From Brenneria populi (GTDB lineage Bacteria; Pseudomonadota; Gammaproteobacteria; Enterobacterales; Enterobacteriaceae), in contig NZ_JAYWTM010000007.1 in the NCBI RefSeq assembly GCF_036016195.1, positions 186,001 through 250,000 on the forward strand: a stretch of DNA of 64,000 nt, written 5' to 3'. A program made the position numbers and the translations under genes. Below the pieces are notes generated by a model. It did no database searches. It saw nothing but the letters and a program-made list of their open reading frames with translations, and was not told the DNA's origin. Below, piece after piece: positions 9,119 to 17,388 of this stretch; the first letter of the stretch is position 1; each line of letters starts with the position of its first letter.

Positions 9119-9422
9119 TTGAGATGCGTATCGAATTAAAAAGGGTTTTTTTGAGATTTTTTTCTGCGCACAGACTGGCATTTGCCCTGCCGACATTGTT
9201 GTAGGTCAATGGCGCTACGCGCTAATGCGTGTTCACATTCTTATTCTCTTTTGACTGGCCCGATTAAACATCAGCCCGAGCAGCGAATATTTCTGGGGCG
9301 CCGCTGCTCGGGAGCCTGCTGGCAGCGCGCCGGAATCAGTCATCCTCCTTTCTATTTAATACTGGCGGCCCGACATCACTCATCTCGGATAAATGCGGAC
9401 TGCGCTTGCTTCAGCTTCATTT
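9119..9422. other. Intergenic stretch with an unassigned hairpin
   Basis: No supported gene. It contains a perfect 11-bp inverted repeat, CCCGAGCAGCG at 9275-9285 and its complement at 9302-9312, with a 16-nt loop and no T-run. It is therefore not a classical terminator and may be a remnant of a mobile or repeated sequence. The T-rich bases at 9141-9170 could weakly end the upstream operon. Confidence 0.4.
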
Positions 9423-9444
9423 GTAGGTAGACTGGTCTACCTAC
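9423..9444. promoter_or_regulatory. TetR operator palindrome
   Basis: Perfect inverted repeat with 10-bp arms, GTAGGTAGAC and GTCTACCTAC, around a TG centre. The core TAGACTGGTCTA is typical of AcrR/TetR-family operators. It lies 23 bases before the TetR start codon, so autoregulation of the TetR-EamA operon is likely. Confidence 0.8.
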
Positions 9445-9466
9445 TTATTTCGTCAGGAGGCCGATT

Positions 9467-10054
9467 ATGGCGCCCGTATCCGCCGGTTCAGAGACCGCCT
9501 ATGAAAAGCTACTCAGCGCCGCGTGCGTGCTGTTTTATAATCACGGTATCAACGGCACCGGCATTGATGCCATCGTGAAGCGCGCCGGTGTCGCCAAGAA
9601 AAGCCTGTACAATAATTTTGCCTCCAAAAACGCGCTTGTTGCGACCTACCTCAGGGTGCGCCATGAAGAGTGGCTTTCGCTGTATCAAAGACGGTTAGAA
9701 GCCGCCATAACGCCGCGGGAGCGGGTGCTGGCCGTATTTGATGCCTATAGGGATCATGCCGAATATGCCTATGAAAACGGTTTTCGCGGTTGCGGCTTGC
9801 TGAACGCGGCGGCAGAGCTGCCGGCGGGGGCCGCGGGGCGGCAGGTCGTGCGCGCGCACAAGGAGGAGGTGGAAGCTATTCTGGCTGCGCACCTGACTGA
9901 CCTGATGAGCGGAAACGTTGCAGGCGCGCGCAGCATGGCAAAACACTTCGCTTTTTTGCTGGAAGGCAGTATTTCACGCGCAGGTCTGGAAGGTAACAGC
10001 GACTGCGTGACGCAGGCCGGCGTGATTGCCGAACGAATGATGGAGGCGTACTGA
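9467..10054 (+). CDS. TetR-family transcriptional regulator
   Basis: 195 residues. The N-terminal HTH reads GTGIDAIVKRAGVAKKSLYNNF (region around residues 31-52) and is followed by a helical ligand-binding domain. AGGAGG precedes ATG 9467 at ideal spacing. A perfect palindrome upstream is its probable operator. The TGATG junction with the next gene (stop 10052-10054, start at 10054) indicates translational coupling to the EamA exporter, which it probably derepresses when its ligand binds. Confidence 0.93.
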   Translation: MAPVSAGSETAYEKLLSAACVLFYNHGINGTGIDAIVKRAGVAKKSLYNNFASKNALVATYLRVRHEEWLSLYQRRLEAAITPRERVLAVFDAYRDHAEYAYENGFRGCGLLNAAAELPAGAAGRQVVRAHKEEVEAILAAHLTDLMSGNVAGARSMAKHFAFLLEGSISRAGLEGNSDCVTQAGVIAERMMEAY

Positions 10055-10986
10055 TGCCGTCATCAAGACAACGCCTGAGCGGTATGGCGGGCGTGTTCAT
10101 CGCGGCCGCTCTCTGGGGCACCACCGGTACGGCCGCGACTTATGCCCCCGACCTGAGTCCTCTGGCCGTAGGGGCGGTCGCCATGGGGATCGGCGGGTTA
10201 CTGCAGGGGCTTATTGCCATCGCCGCCATTATCCGTCAGCGCCGGCTGATTTCCCGGCACCGGCATTTTCTGCTGACCGGGGCCGTCGCGGTGGCGGTTT
10301 ACCCTCTCGCCTTTTACGCCTCCATGCGCTATGCCGGCGTCACGGTCGGCACTGTGATTTCCATCGGCTCAGCGCCGCTTCTGTCCGCGCTGATTGAATA
10401 TCGCCTTGACGGACTCCGCCTGACAAAGCAGTGGATGTGCGGAGCGGCCGTGGGCATCGCCGGTATGATACTGCTCTGCCTGGCGGAAAGCGGCGGGCGC
10501 GGTACCTGCAACGATCACGCCACGACGGGGATCTTGCTGGGCCTGCTGGCCGGCTTCACCTATGCCTGCTACTCGTGGTCCGCGCGGCGGTTAATGCAGG
10601 CTGGCGTGGCTTCCCGCGCCGCGATGGGCGCCACCTTTGGCGCCGGCGGTATTCTGCTTATGCCTGTGCTTTTGATGACGGGGGCGCCGCTTCTGGCCGC
10701 CTGGAACAATACCGCCGTCGGTATTTATATGGCGCTGGTTCCGATGTTTGTGGGCTACGTCTGTTATGGCTACGGGCTGGCGCGCATTCCTGCCAGCATG
10801 GCAACCACTATTACCCTGCTGGAACCGGTGGTTGCCGCCCTGCTGGCCGTAATACTGGTCGGTGAAAGACTACCGGCATCCGGATGGGCAGGGGTTGGGC
10901 TGATTGTTGCCTGCCTTGTCGTGATTAGCGTTCCGGCCGGCATGCGCCCTTTCGCTCCAGCCAAGCGCCGCGCCGATTCTATTTAA
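10054..10986 (+). CDS. EamA/DMT-family transporter
   Basis: 310 residues with ten predicted membrane helices in two EamA repeats. The first repeat opens with FIAAALWGTTGTAATYAP and the second ends with TITLLEPVVAALLAVILVGERL, a hallmark of DMT exporters of amino acids or small metabolites. It shares one base with the TetR stop codon and is likely controlled by that repressor. The substrate is unknown. Confidence 0.9.
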   Translation: MPSSRQRLSGMAGVFIAAALWGTTGTAATYAPDLSPLAVGAVAMGIGGLLQGLIAIAAIIRQRRLISRHRHFLLTGAVAVAVYPLAFYASMRYAGVTVGTVISIGSAPLLSALIEYRLDGLRLTKQWMCGAAVGIAGMILLCLAESGGRGTCNDHATTGILLGLLAGFTYACYSWSARRLMQAGVASRAAMGATFGAGGILLMPVLLMTGAPLLAAWNNTAVGIYMALVPMFVGYVCYGYGLARIPASMATTITLLEPVVAALLAVILVGERLPASGWAGVGLIVACLVVISVPAGMRPFAPAKRRADSI

Positions 10987-11008
10987 CGCGTAAACAGGAA
11001 AAGTAATC

Positions 11009-11110
11009 GTGAAGGAAAAAGCGACGGTTGACTTGTTTTCGTCCCTGGGTATGCGCACAGGGACCATTGTTAAAGTAGAAGAGAGTAAAACCACGAAACT
11101 AGCCGTTTGA
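11009..11110 (+). pseudogene. N-terminal fragment of a CsaA/YgjH-type tRNA-binding-domain protein
   Basis: The frame from GTG 11009 to TGA 11108 encodes 33 residues. VDLFSSLGMRTGTIVKVEES matches the start of the CsaA-like OB-fold (typical pattern: F..LD(I/M)R.G.I..VE). Intact family members have about 110 residues, so only the first third remains. It is a small remnant between the EamA gene and the YheO-type regulator. Confidence 0.5.
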
Positions 11111-11159
11111 TACCCGCGATTGCAATCAACTTCTCCGCGCAGCGGGGCGGCGATAATCC

Positions 11160-11885
11160 TTATCCGGCTTTACCCTCTTTTTTAATTTCATCGAGATAGT
11201 TGTAAACGGTGTAGCGGGTAACGCCGAGTACTTTTGCGGCTTTCTCCACGCCTCCCCGCACAATGAACATGCCTTTTTCCTGCATTTTGCGGACTATCTC
11301 GACCTTCTCCTTTTTCGTCGTCCCGATTCTCAACTGTCCCGTCGGGGGAAGGCAGTCGTGAATAATCTCATTCATCTTTTCTTCCAGCCCCGTTTCGCCG
11401 CTCTCTTTGGCTTCAACGCCAGGCGGAAGCAGCAGCGCCAGCGCATCCCGGGCCGCGTTGATTGCGCCGTCGTCGGCATTGAAGCAGAGCGATAACGACG
11501 CCTTTCCTGACTCATCCTTAAACAGCACGGTAGCGCTGCGCAGCGGTTTGCCCTGCAGGCTGACGGTTTTATAGTCGGTAAAAATAGCGGGCCTGGTGTC
11601 TTGCGCCGATGGCTTGTGGTTAAGGATCCCCATAAAGCCCATATCATTTTCCGGTCCGTCAAGCAGCGAGCTCCCCGGCACCCGGCCCGAAAGATGGCCA
11701 TTAATGATTTTCAGAACGGAAGAGTCCGGTTGCTGAAGATCGTGCAGGACGACCTCAATATTCTGGCCGACGACGGAAGCGAGGGCTTCCATAGCGGCGC
11801 TAAGTCCCTCGATAAGATGCGCCTTTGCGCTATCGTTTTTCATCCAGATTGGCCCCGTTTGCTCAAACAATTTCTGATTATGCAT
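11160..11885 (-). CDS. YheO/DauR-type regulator (PAS-like domain plus C-terminal HTH)
   Basis: 241 residues. The N-terminal two thirds matches the YheO PAS-like domain (VGQNIEVVLHDLQQPDSSVLKI, then INGHLSGR). The C-terminal HTH reads GGVEKAAKVLGVTRYTVYNYLDEI. Family members such as DauR repress amino-acid catabolic genes. It is divergent from a RidA/serine dehydratase operon, and two palindromes with the half-site TTGTTGA/TCAACAA lie in the shared promoter region, one next to its own start. It probably represses both directions. Confidence 0.88.
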   Translation of the reverse strand: MHNQKLFEQTGPIWMKNDSAKAHLIEGLSAAMEALASVVGQNIEVVLHDLQQPDSSVLKIINGHLSGRVPGSSLLDGPENDMGFMGILNHKPSAQDTRPAIFTDYKTVSLQGKPLRSATVLFKDESGKASLSLCFNADDGAINAARDALALLLPPGVEAKESGETGLEEKMNEIIHDCLPPTGQLRIGTTKKEKVEIVRKMQEKGMFIVRGGVEKAAKVLGVTRYTVYNYLDEIKKEGKAG

Positions 11886-11894
11886 TTAAACAGA

Positions 11895-11911
11895 TTGTTG
11901 AAAATCAACAA
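11895..11911. promoter_or_regulatory. Candidate operator of the YheO-type regulator (proximal)
   Basis: TTGTTGA and TCAACAA are inverted arms around AAA. The site lies 10 bases upstream of the regulator's start codon. The same half-site is present in the larger palindrome at 11996-12027, suggesting one protein binds both. Confidence 0.5.
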
Positions 11912-11995
11912 AGTATTTGTGCGGTCGCGGCAATCTCCGGGAAGGCGATGCCGACAAGCCGCAGCCCGGCTGGGCTTATCGTTATTCTTTTAATT

Positions 11996-12027
11996 CAACA
12001 ATAAGTTGATAATTCAACTTATTGTTG
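11996..12027. promoter_or_regulatory. Large palindrome upstream of the ridA-dehydratase operon
   Basis: Perfect 14-bp arms, CAACAATAAGTTGA (11996-12009) and its complement (12014-12027), around a 4-base centre. It ends 51 bases before the RidA start codon and shares the TCAACAA half-site with the proximal site. It is the best candidate for a YheO-regulator operator or its promoter-overlapping repression site. Confidence 0.6.
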
Positions 12028-12078
12028 CTAGTTTGATGCCATTATCGAACTTACCGGCCTGGTTTATTAGAGGAAATC

Positions 12079-12462
12079 ATGAACAAAACGATAAAACGAG
12101 TCGAGAGCCAGCTTCCCTTTCCCTTTGCCACCGCGACGGAAGTGAACGGCGTGCTTTACCTCTCGGGCCAGGTGTCGATGACGGAGACCGCCGAGCCCGT
12201 TTATGGGAATGTCGCCACGCAGACGGCGAATATTCTCGGCAATATCGCCAAGACCCTTAAGGAGGCGGGCTCGGGCTTTGACAATATTTTTAAGGTCACG
12301 GTTTGGCTGTCCGACATGAAATACTTTTCTGAATTTAATCAAGAGTATGCAAAATGGTTTGCCGGTGGTTATCCGACGCGTACGGTCGTGAGCAGCAAAC
12401 TGGCTTTTAATCTGGACGTTGAAATCGAGGCGCAGGCTTTGGCGGGGAAATCCGACGCCTGA
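12079..12462 (+). CDS. RidA/YjgF family enamine/imine deaminase
   Basis: 127 residues, the usual RidA length. VNGVLYLSGQVSM near residue 23 and NIFKVTVWLSDMKYFSEFN are characteristic strands, and PTRTVVSSKLAF holds the conserved arginine that binds substrate carboxylates. RidA proteins hydrolyse reactive enamines such as 2-aminoacrylate released by PLP-dependent dehydratases. The next gene is exactly such a dehydratase, so this copy probably detoxifies or accelerates its product release. ATG 12079 follows AGAGGAAAT. Confidence 0.93.
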   Translation: MNKTIKRVESQLPFPFATATEVNGVLYLSGQVSMTETAEPVYGNVATQTANILGNIAKTLKEAGSGFDNIFKVTVWLSDMKYFSEFNQEYAKWFAGGYPTRTVVSSKLAFNLDVEIEAQALAGKSDA

Positions 12463-12497
12463 TGACGGTTCGTACACAATAGGTTTGGTGATATAGC

Positions 12498-13409
12498 ATG
12501 CAACTACATATCAATACGCCGCTGCTTAACTCAAGAGCTCTGGGTCAGATCGCGGGGAGAAATGTCTGGCTGAAAATGGATGCGCTGCAGCCCTGCGGAT
12601 CGTTCAAGATCCGCGGCATCGGCCTGGCCTGTCAGACATATTATGAAAACGGGGCCAGGCGCTTTATCTCTTCATCGGGCGGCAACGCGGGGTTGGCGGT
12701 GGCATACGCGGGGCGCCTGCTGGACGTACCGGTGATTGTGGTGGTGCCGGAAACCACCTCGGCGCGGGCGCAGGAGCTGCTGCGGCTTGAGCAGGCGGAG
12801 GTGATTGTTTATGGCGGTTCATGGCAAGAGGCCAATGAGTTTGCGCTCTCGCTGGTGAAAGAGACGGATGCCTTTCTGCATCCGTTCGATAATCCTTTGC
12901 TCTGGCAGGGGCACGCCACCATGATCGATGAGGTCGTCTCCTGCGGCCTGCGTCCCGATGCGGTTATTTTATCCGTCGGCGGCGGCGGTCTGCTTTGCGG
13001 CGTTATCGAAGGGCTACGGCGCAACGGCTTCTCAGAGGTTCCGGTGATCGCGGTGGAAACCGAAGGGGCGGCGTCGTTTCATGCCGCCGTCAACGCCGGC
13101 CATGCCGTTGAGATTGAACGCATCAATACCGTCGCCACCTCCCTCGGGGCAAAACGGGTTTGCGATCGGGCGGTGGAATATGCCGGTTCGCACGCCGTCA
13201 TAAGCGAGCTGGTTAGCGATGCGGAAGCCGTCAATGCCTGCCGGAAATTTACCGACGATCACCGGGTTGTCACCGAGCCGGCGTGCGGCGCCAGTCTGGC
13301 CTGTCTCTATGAGAGAAAAGCGGTATTGGAGCCTTTTAGCAATCCGCTGGTTATCGTCTGCGGCGGCGCAACCATGACTCTGGAACAGATGATAGCGTTG
13401 GGTGGTTGA
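12498..13409 (+). CDS. PLP-dependent L-serine/threonine dehydratase (animal SDH-like, fold type II)
   Basis: 303 residues. CGSFKIRG (about residues 33-40) carries the Schiff-base lysine. SSSGGNAGLAVAYAG is the PLP ring-binding loop and SVGGGGLLCG the phosphate-binding glycine loop. The sequence resembles eukaryotic-type catabolic serine dehydratases more than biosynthetic IlvA, and it lacks the regulatory ACT domains. It forms an operon with RidA, 35 bases upstream, under a YheO-type regulator, which points to amino-acid catabolism giving pyruvate or 2-oxobutyrate and ammonia. The exact amino acid is not determined. Confidence 0.9.
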   Translation: MQLHINTPLLNSRALGQIAGRNVWLKMDALQPCGSFKIRGIGLACQTYYENGARRFISSSGGNAGLAVAYAGRLLDVPVIVVVPETTSARAQELLRLEQAEVIVYGGSWQEANEFALSLVKETDAFLHPFDNPLLWQGHATMIDEVVSCGLRPDAVILSVGGGGLLCGVIEGLRRNGFSEVPVIAVETEGAASFHAAVNAGHAVEIERINTVATSLGAKRVCDRAVEYAGSHAVISELVSDAEAVNACRKFTDDHRVVTEPACGASLACLYERKAVLEPFSNPLVIVCGGATMTLEQMIALGG

Positions 13410-13599
13410 TTCCGGGACGATAGGCGGCGCTCAGACAGGCTGCCTTCTTTTTGCGTTCCGAAATCGTGTTTTACTCGCTGACAGGCGCCATCGCGCTCAA
13501 TTTTTTGGTGGCCTGGAATCATCGCAAAGAGTGGTATATAGCCAGCTGATGCCGTTTCCCACCATTTTTGCCGCGGGGTCAGCGCGGCGTGCGTTTATG
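13410..13599. other. Short spacer, no supported gene
   Basis: A plus-strand frame near 13450-13550 encodes a membrane-like stretch (LTGAIALNFLVAWNHRKEW) with no proper start. It may be debris of a transporter gene. I cannot assign it. Confidence 0.25.
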
Positions 13600-13880
13600 C
13601 GGCTTATGGCCGGTTTTATCTCGCCGGATATGTAATAGCCGTCGATTGCCAGAAAACCGACCGCCGTTCAGATAGGGATATAGGTCAGCCATTCTTGCGT
13701 CTGGATCTGCTCGCCCAGCAGCAGAGAAACGCAAACCATCAGTACGGGTTCGACGTATCCCAGCAGGCTAAACAGACCGAATGAGAGCAGACGGCTGGCG
13801 ACAATATAGGACATAAACGCCGCCGCGCTGATGACGGCGAGAAGCAGCAGCGCCGTTTGCGGGGGTTTCTGGAGGGGAAA
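13600..13880 (-). pseudogene. C-terminal remnant of an EamA/RarD-type transporter
   Basis: Read on the minus strand from 13880, ALLLLAVISAAAFMSYIVAS and the GYVEPVLMVCVSLLLGEQI segment are the last helices of a RarD-like EamA protein. After TYIPI there is a TGA (13668-13670), and the same frame continues TAVGFLAIDGYYISGE, so a tryptophan codon seems to have become a stop. No N-terminal three quarters of the gene is present. Confidence 0.62.
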
Positions 13881-13981
13881 TGCGCGCCGGGGACAACGGG
13901 CGCGGCGCGTTAGCCGCCGAGGGCTGCGCCGGCAAATGGAAATATCGCGTGCGTATCGCCTGTCGGACGGCATCCGTTGCG

Positions 13982-14914
13982 CTATGCGTTTGCGCCGTAT
14001 TGCAGAAGCGCGGCGTTCTCCAGCACCAGATCGCTGAGAAAATCCGCCACCAGCCGTACGCGCCGCGAATGCGCCAGATCGGCGTGGATCGCCAGCCAGA
14101 TGGGCCGATCGCAGTCGATATCGTCGCGCACGCATACCAGCCCTTGTTCCCGCGCCAGCCAGTGCGGCAGCACCGCCAGGCCGAGACCGGCGCGGGCGGC
14201 GGCCATCTGCGTGGAGATTGCGGAGGTCAGCATGCGGCAAGGCCGTCCGCGCAGCGCGCTCTCCAGCCATTGCGCGGCGGGGAGGTGCTGCTGGGTCTCC
14301 GTCCAGCCGATGAATGCATCCGCCTCCTGCGCCGCCTCGCGCCGGCGCAGGTAGTCCGGCGCGGCGTACAGGCCGAATCCCATCATTCCCAGGCGGCGAA
14401 TGCTCAGATTGCCGCGTTCGGGCTTGATCATGCGTATCGCCAGATCGGCGTCGCGCCGGTGCAGATTGACCGCCGCGACGCCGGTTACGACTTCCACGCT
14501 CAGATTAGGATGCGGCGCCAGCAGGCCGGGCAGCGCCGGCACGATAAAGTGGTCGGCCAGCATCTGCGTCGTCGCTAGGCGCACGTGGCCCGCCACCCGA
14601 TCCGTGCGTCCCTGGGCGGCGGCGCCGAAAGCGTGCCCCGCCTGTTCGAGCGCCTCTGCGCGCGCGACGAGCGCCGTGCCATCGTCGGTCAGTCGGTGTC
14701 CGCCCTGGTCGCGGGTAAACAGCGAGACGCCCAGCGCCGCCTCCAGCCGTTCCAGGCGGCGCGACGCCGTGGCCAGGCCCAAACCCAGCGTCTTGGCCGC
14801 GCCGCTGAGCGTGCCCGTGCGGGACACGGCCAGGAACACCCGGGCGTCGTCCCAATGAAGTTCCTGGTGCGCCTGGTTTCCGATTTCGGAAAACTGATTC
14901 GCATATTTGTCCAT
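13982..14914 (-). CDS. LysR-family transcriptional regulator
   Basis: 310 residues: HTH around GTLSGAAKTLGLGLATASRR (residues 34-53), then an effector domain from GHVRLATTQML. It is divergent from remnants and an MFS exporter, with 179 bases between the starts. The presence of an MFS gene opposite repeats the LysR/MFS theme of this window. It is likely the regulator of the exporter at 15094. Confidence 0.9.
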   Translation of the reverse strand: MDKYANQFSEIGNQAHQELHWDDARVFLAVSRTGTLSGAAKTLGLGLATASRRLERLEAALGVSLFTRDQGGHRLTDDGTALVARAEALEQAGHAFGAAAQGRTDRVAGHVRLATTQMLADHFIVPALPGLLAPHPNLSVEVVTGVAAVNLHRRDADLAIRMIKPERGNLSIRRLGMMGFGLYAAPDYLRRREAAQEADAFIGWTETQQHLPAAQWLESALRGRPCRMLTSAISTQMAAARAGLGLAVLPHWLAREQGLVCVRDDIDCDRPIWLAIHADLAHSRRVRLVADFLSDLVLENAALLQYGANA

Positions 14915-14974
14915 TTATTACTCCTTATTCGGAAATCATACTAACAACCTTTCAACCGGACAAGGAACACAGAG

Positions 14975-15097
14975 ATGCAACAGCGCGCACGCGAAAAAGA
15001 TCTTCACGCTCCGGCCAGCGGCTTCGGCCGCATGGCGATAGGCGAATTTTACGGCCCGCGTAACGGCGCCGAAGACATTAAAGGAGGAAATGTATGA
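14975..15097 (+). pseudogene. Aldo/keto reductase N-terminal fragment leading into the MFS gene
   Basis: A 40-codon frame from ATG 14975 contains GFGRMAIGEFYGPRNGAEDI, which matches the first conserved block of aldo/keto reductases (G.G.M.(M/I)SEFYGP). The frame then stops at TGA 15095-15097, sharing the ATGA of the next gene's start. Intact enzymes have about 300 residues. It may still act as a leader peptide that couples translation to the exporter through the AAGGAGG at 15081-15087. Confidence 0.55.
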
Positions 15098-16287
15098 GCG
15101 GCGTGGGTACGCAGGGACTGGATTGTGGATGGCGAAACTGGCTGGCCGTGGCCATGCTGGGCGTGGGGGCGTTCGTCGTCGTCGCCACCGAGCTGGCGCC
15201 GATCGGCATGCTATCCGGCATCGCCGGCGATCTGGCGCAAAGTCCGGGCCGCACCGGACTGGTGGTGACCGCCTATGCGTGGATCGGCGCGCTGGCGGCC
15301 CTGGCGGCCGTGCTGACCGTCAGCGGCTGGCCGCGCCGGCCGCTGTTGCTGGGGATGATGCTGCTGCTGGCCCTGTCCAACGGGGCCGCCGCGGCCAGCG
15401 GCTCCTTCAACGCCCTGCTGGCGGCCCGTCTGCTGGGCGCGCTGGCTCACGGCGCCTTCTGGGCCATGGCGGCCACCCTGGGGGCTCAACTGGTGCCCGC
15501 GCGCCTGATCGGACGCGCCACCGCGATTATCTTCGGCGGCGTTTCGGTCGCCAGCGTGCTAGGCGTGCCTCTGGTCAACGTTATCAGCAACCATGCCGGC
15601 TGGCGCGCGGCCTTCGCCTGCCTGAGCCTGCTTGCGCTGGCGGCCGGCCTGGCGTTGGCGATTTCGCTGCCGCGCATGGCCGGCGGCATATGTTTACGTC
15701 CGACCCAGCTGCTGTCGGTCCTGGGCAATGGGGAACTACGGTGGCTTTACGCGATCGCCGCCGGGGCTATCGTTGCCCATTTCGCGGTTTTTACCTATGT
15801 CGAAGTGCTGCTATCGTCGCGCATGCGCGTCTCCGCCGAATGGGTCGCGATCTGCCTGTTCGCCTTCGGCGCGGCCGGCATCGCGGGCAATCTGCTGTGC
15901 GGCGTGCTGATCGACCACTGCCTTAAAGGCATGCTGGCCGCGGCGCTGCTGACGACGGCGCTGTGCCTGCTGGCCATCGGTTCCGGCATCGCGCAGGGCG
16001 CGGCGGCCGCGACGTTGCTGGCGCTAGGGTGGGGGATGGCGGTGTCGGTGCTGTTCGTCGGCATTCAGGCCGGCGCGATCCGTCTGGCGGGCGACGCGGC
16101 GCTGCCGGCATCGGCTATCTCCGCCGCCATCTTCAATAGCGCCCTCGGCGCGGGAGCGCTTGCCGGCGCCGGCGTCCTGGAGAGTTGGGGAAGCGGCGCG
16201 CTCTGCCTGAGTGCGGCCGCGATCGCGGCGCTCTGCTCCGGGCTAGTACGCCAACTCCGGCGCGCAAACGCCGCGCCTGAAAATTAA
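15094..16287 (+). CDS. MFS transporter, DHA1 family exporter
   Basis: 397 residues and twelve hydrophobic segments. The first helix motif VATELAPIGMLSGIAGDL is typical of AraJ/SotB-like exporters. AAGGAGG at 15081-15087 gives ATG 15094 an excellent ribosome-binding site. It is probably controlled by the divergent LysR gene at 13982-14914. The substrate cannot be inferred. Confidence 0.9.
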   Translation: MSGVGTQGLDCGWRNWLAVAMLGVGAFVVVATELAPIGMLSGIAGDLAQSPGRTGLVVTAYAWIGALAALAAVLTVSGWPRRPLLLGMMLLLALSNGAAAASGSFNALLAARLLGALAHGAFWAMAATLGAQLVPARLIGRATAIIFGGVSVASVLGVPLVNVISNHAGWRAAFACLSLLALAAGLALAISLPRMAGGICLRPTQLLSVLGNGELRWLYAIAAGAIVAHFAVFTYVEVLLSSRMRVSAEWVAICLFAFGAAGIAGNLLCGVLIDHCLKGMLAAALLTTALCLLAIGSGIAQGAAAATLLALGWGMAVSVLFVGIQAGAIRLAGDAALPASAISAAIFNSALGAGALAGAGVLESWGSGALCLSAAAIAALCSGLVRQLRRANAAPEN

Positions 16288-16340
16288 GGATGGGCTACCG
16301 GCATGCCATTTCGCCGACGCCGGCGCGGATAAATGGCATG

Positions 16341-17258
16341 CTAACTTCCCCAGGGCGGCTGCCGCCAGCGTTCGGCAAGGAACTCGATAAACGCGCCGAC
16401 CCGGCGCGGAACGGGAGCCCGCTGTACGCGCACCGCCTGGATCGGCACCGCGGGTTCGGCCCAGTCGGGCAGTACGCGCATCAGGTCGCCGCTGCGCAGT
16501 TCCTCGGCCACGTCCCAGGTTTCGCGCAGCGAAATCCCCAACCCGGCCCGGCTCCAGGCTCGCAGCGCGTCGCCGTTGTCGCTGCGCAGATCGCCCGCGA
16601 CTTCCACGCTCTCGGTTTTGCCGCCGCGGCCCGCATGTTTGAGCGTCCAGCGGTTTTGGCGCAGGCCCGGATAGGCGAACAGCAAGCATTGATGCCGGGG
16701 AAGTTCGCGCGGGTGCGCGGGCGCGCCCGTGCGCCGCAGGTAGGCGGGGGCGGCCACCAGAATGCGCCGGCTTTCGGCCAGCCGGCGGCTGATAAGGCGC
16801 GAATCGGCCAGTCGGCCGACGCGCACGGCCAGATCGAGGTCGCTGTCGTAGAGGTTGACGACGTGATCGCTTAATTGCAGATCGAACCCCAACTGGGGAT
16901 GACGTTCGCGGAACGCGGCGATCGCCGGCGCCAGGTAGCGCGCGCCCAATGGCGTCGGCGCCGTCACGCGCAGCGCGCCCGTCAGGCTCCCCACGCCTTG
17001 ACGGGCGACATCGGCGGCTTCATCCAAGAGGGCCAACGCGGGCCGGGCGCGTTCGGCGACGGCCCGCCCTTCGTCGGTAATGCGCAACTGGCGCGTGCTG
17101 CGTTCGAACAGCCGCGCCCCCAGCGACTGCTCCAGACGCGCGATCTGCTTGCTCACCGTGGCCGGCGCCAGGTCCAGCGCGCGGGCGGCGGCGGAGAAGC
17201 CGTTGCAGTCCGCGACCTTCAAAAACACCGCCAAATCATCCAGGTTGCGTATCGTCAT
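16341..17258 (-). CDS. LysR-family transcriptional regulator
   Basis: 305 residues. The N-terminus has DDLAVFLKVADCNGFSAAAR and the ATVSKQIARLEQSLGARLFER helix, and the effector domain has YPGLRQNRWTL and AGLGISLRETWDVAEELR. It is a close paralogue of the LysR at 61497-62408, with shared blocks along the whole length, and both are divergent from similar MFS exporters. It therefore most likely controls the exporter starting at 17389. Confidence 0.92.
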   Translation of the reverse strand: MTIRNLDDLAVFLKVADCNGFSAAARALDLAPATVSKQIARLEQSLGARLFERSTRQLRITDEGRAVAERARPALALLDEAADVARQGVGSLTGALRVTAPTPLGARYLAPAIAAFRERHPQLGFDLQLSDHVVNLYDSDLDLAVRVGRLADSRLISRRLAESRRILVAAPAYLRRTGAPAHPRELPRHQCLLFAYPGLRQNRWTLKHAGRGGKTESVEVAGDLRSDNGDALRAWSRAGLGISLRETWDVAEELRSGDLMRVLPDWAEPAVPIQAVRVQRAPVPRRVGAFIEFLAERWRQPPWGS

Positions 17259-17388
17259 TTATTCCAATCCATCACAAGTATTTCGCCAATTTACTCCTTT
17301 TCGGCAGTAGATGAAATTTCCAGAATAACGGCTGAATCGCTGCGTTGGTCGCGATCGATCGCGACGCGCCTTACTCTGGAGCTGCCCT

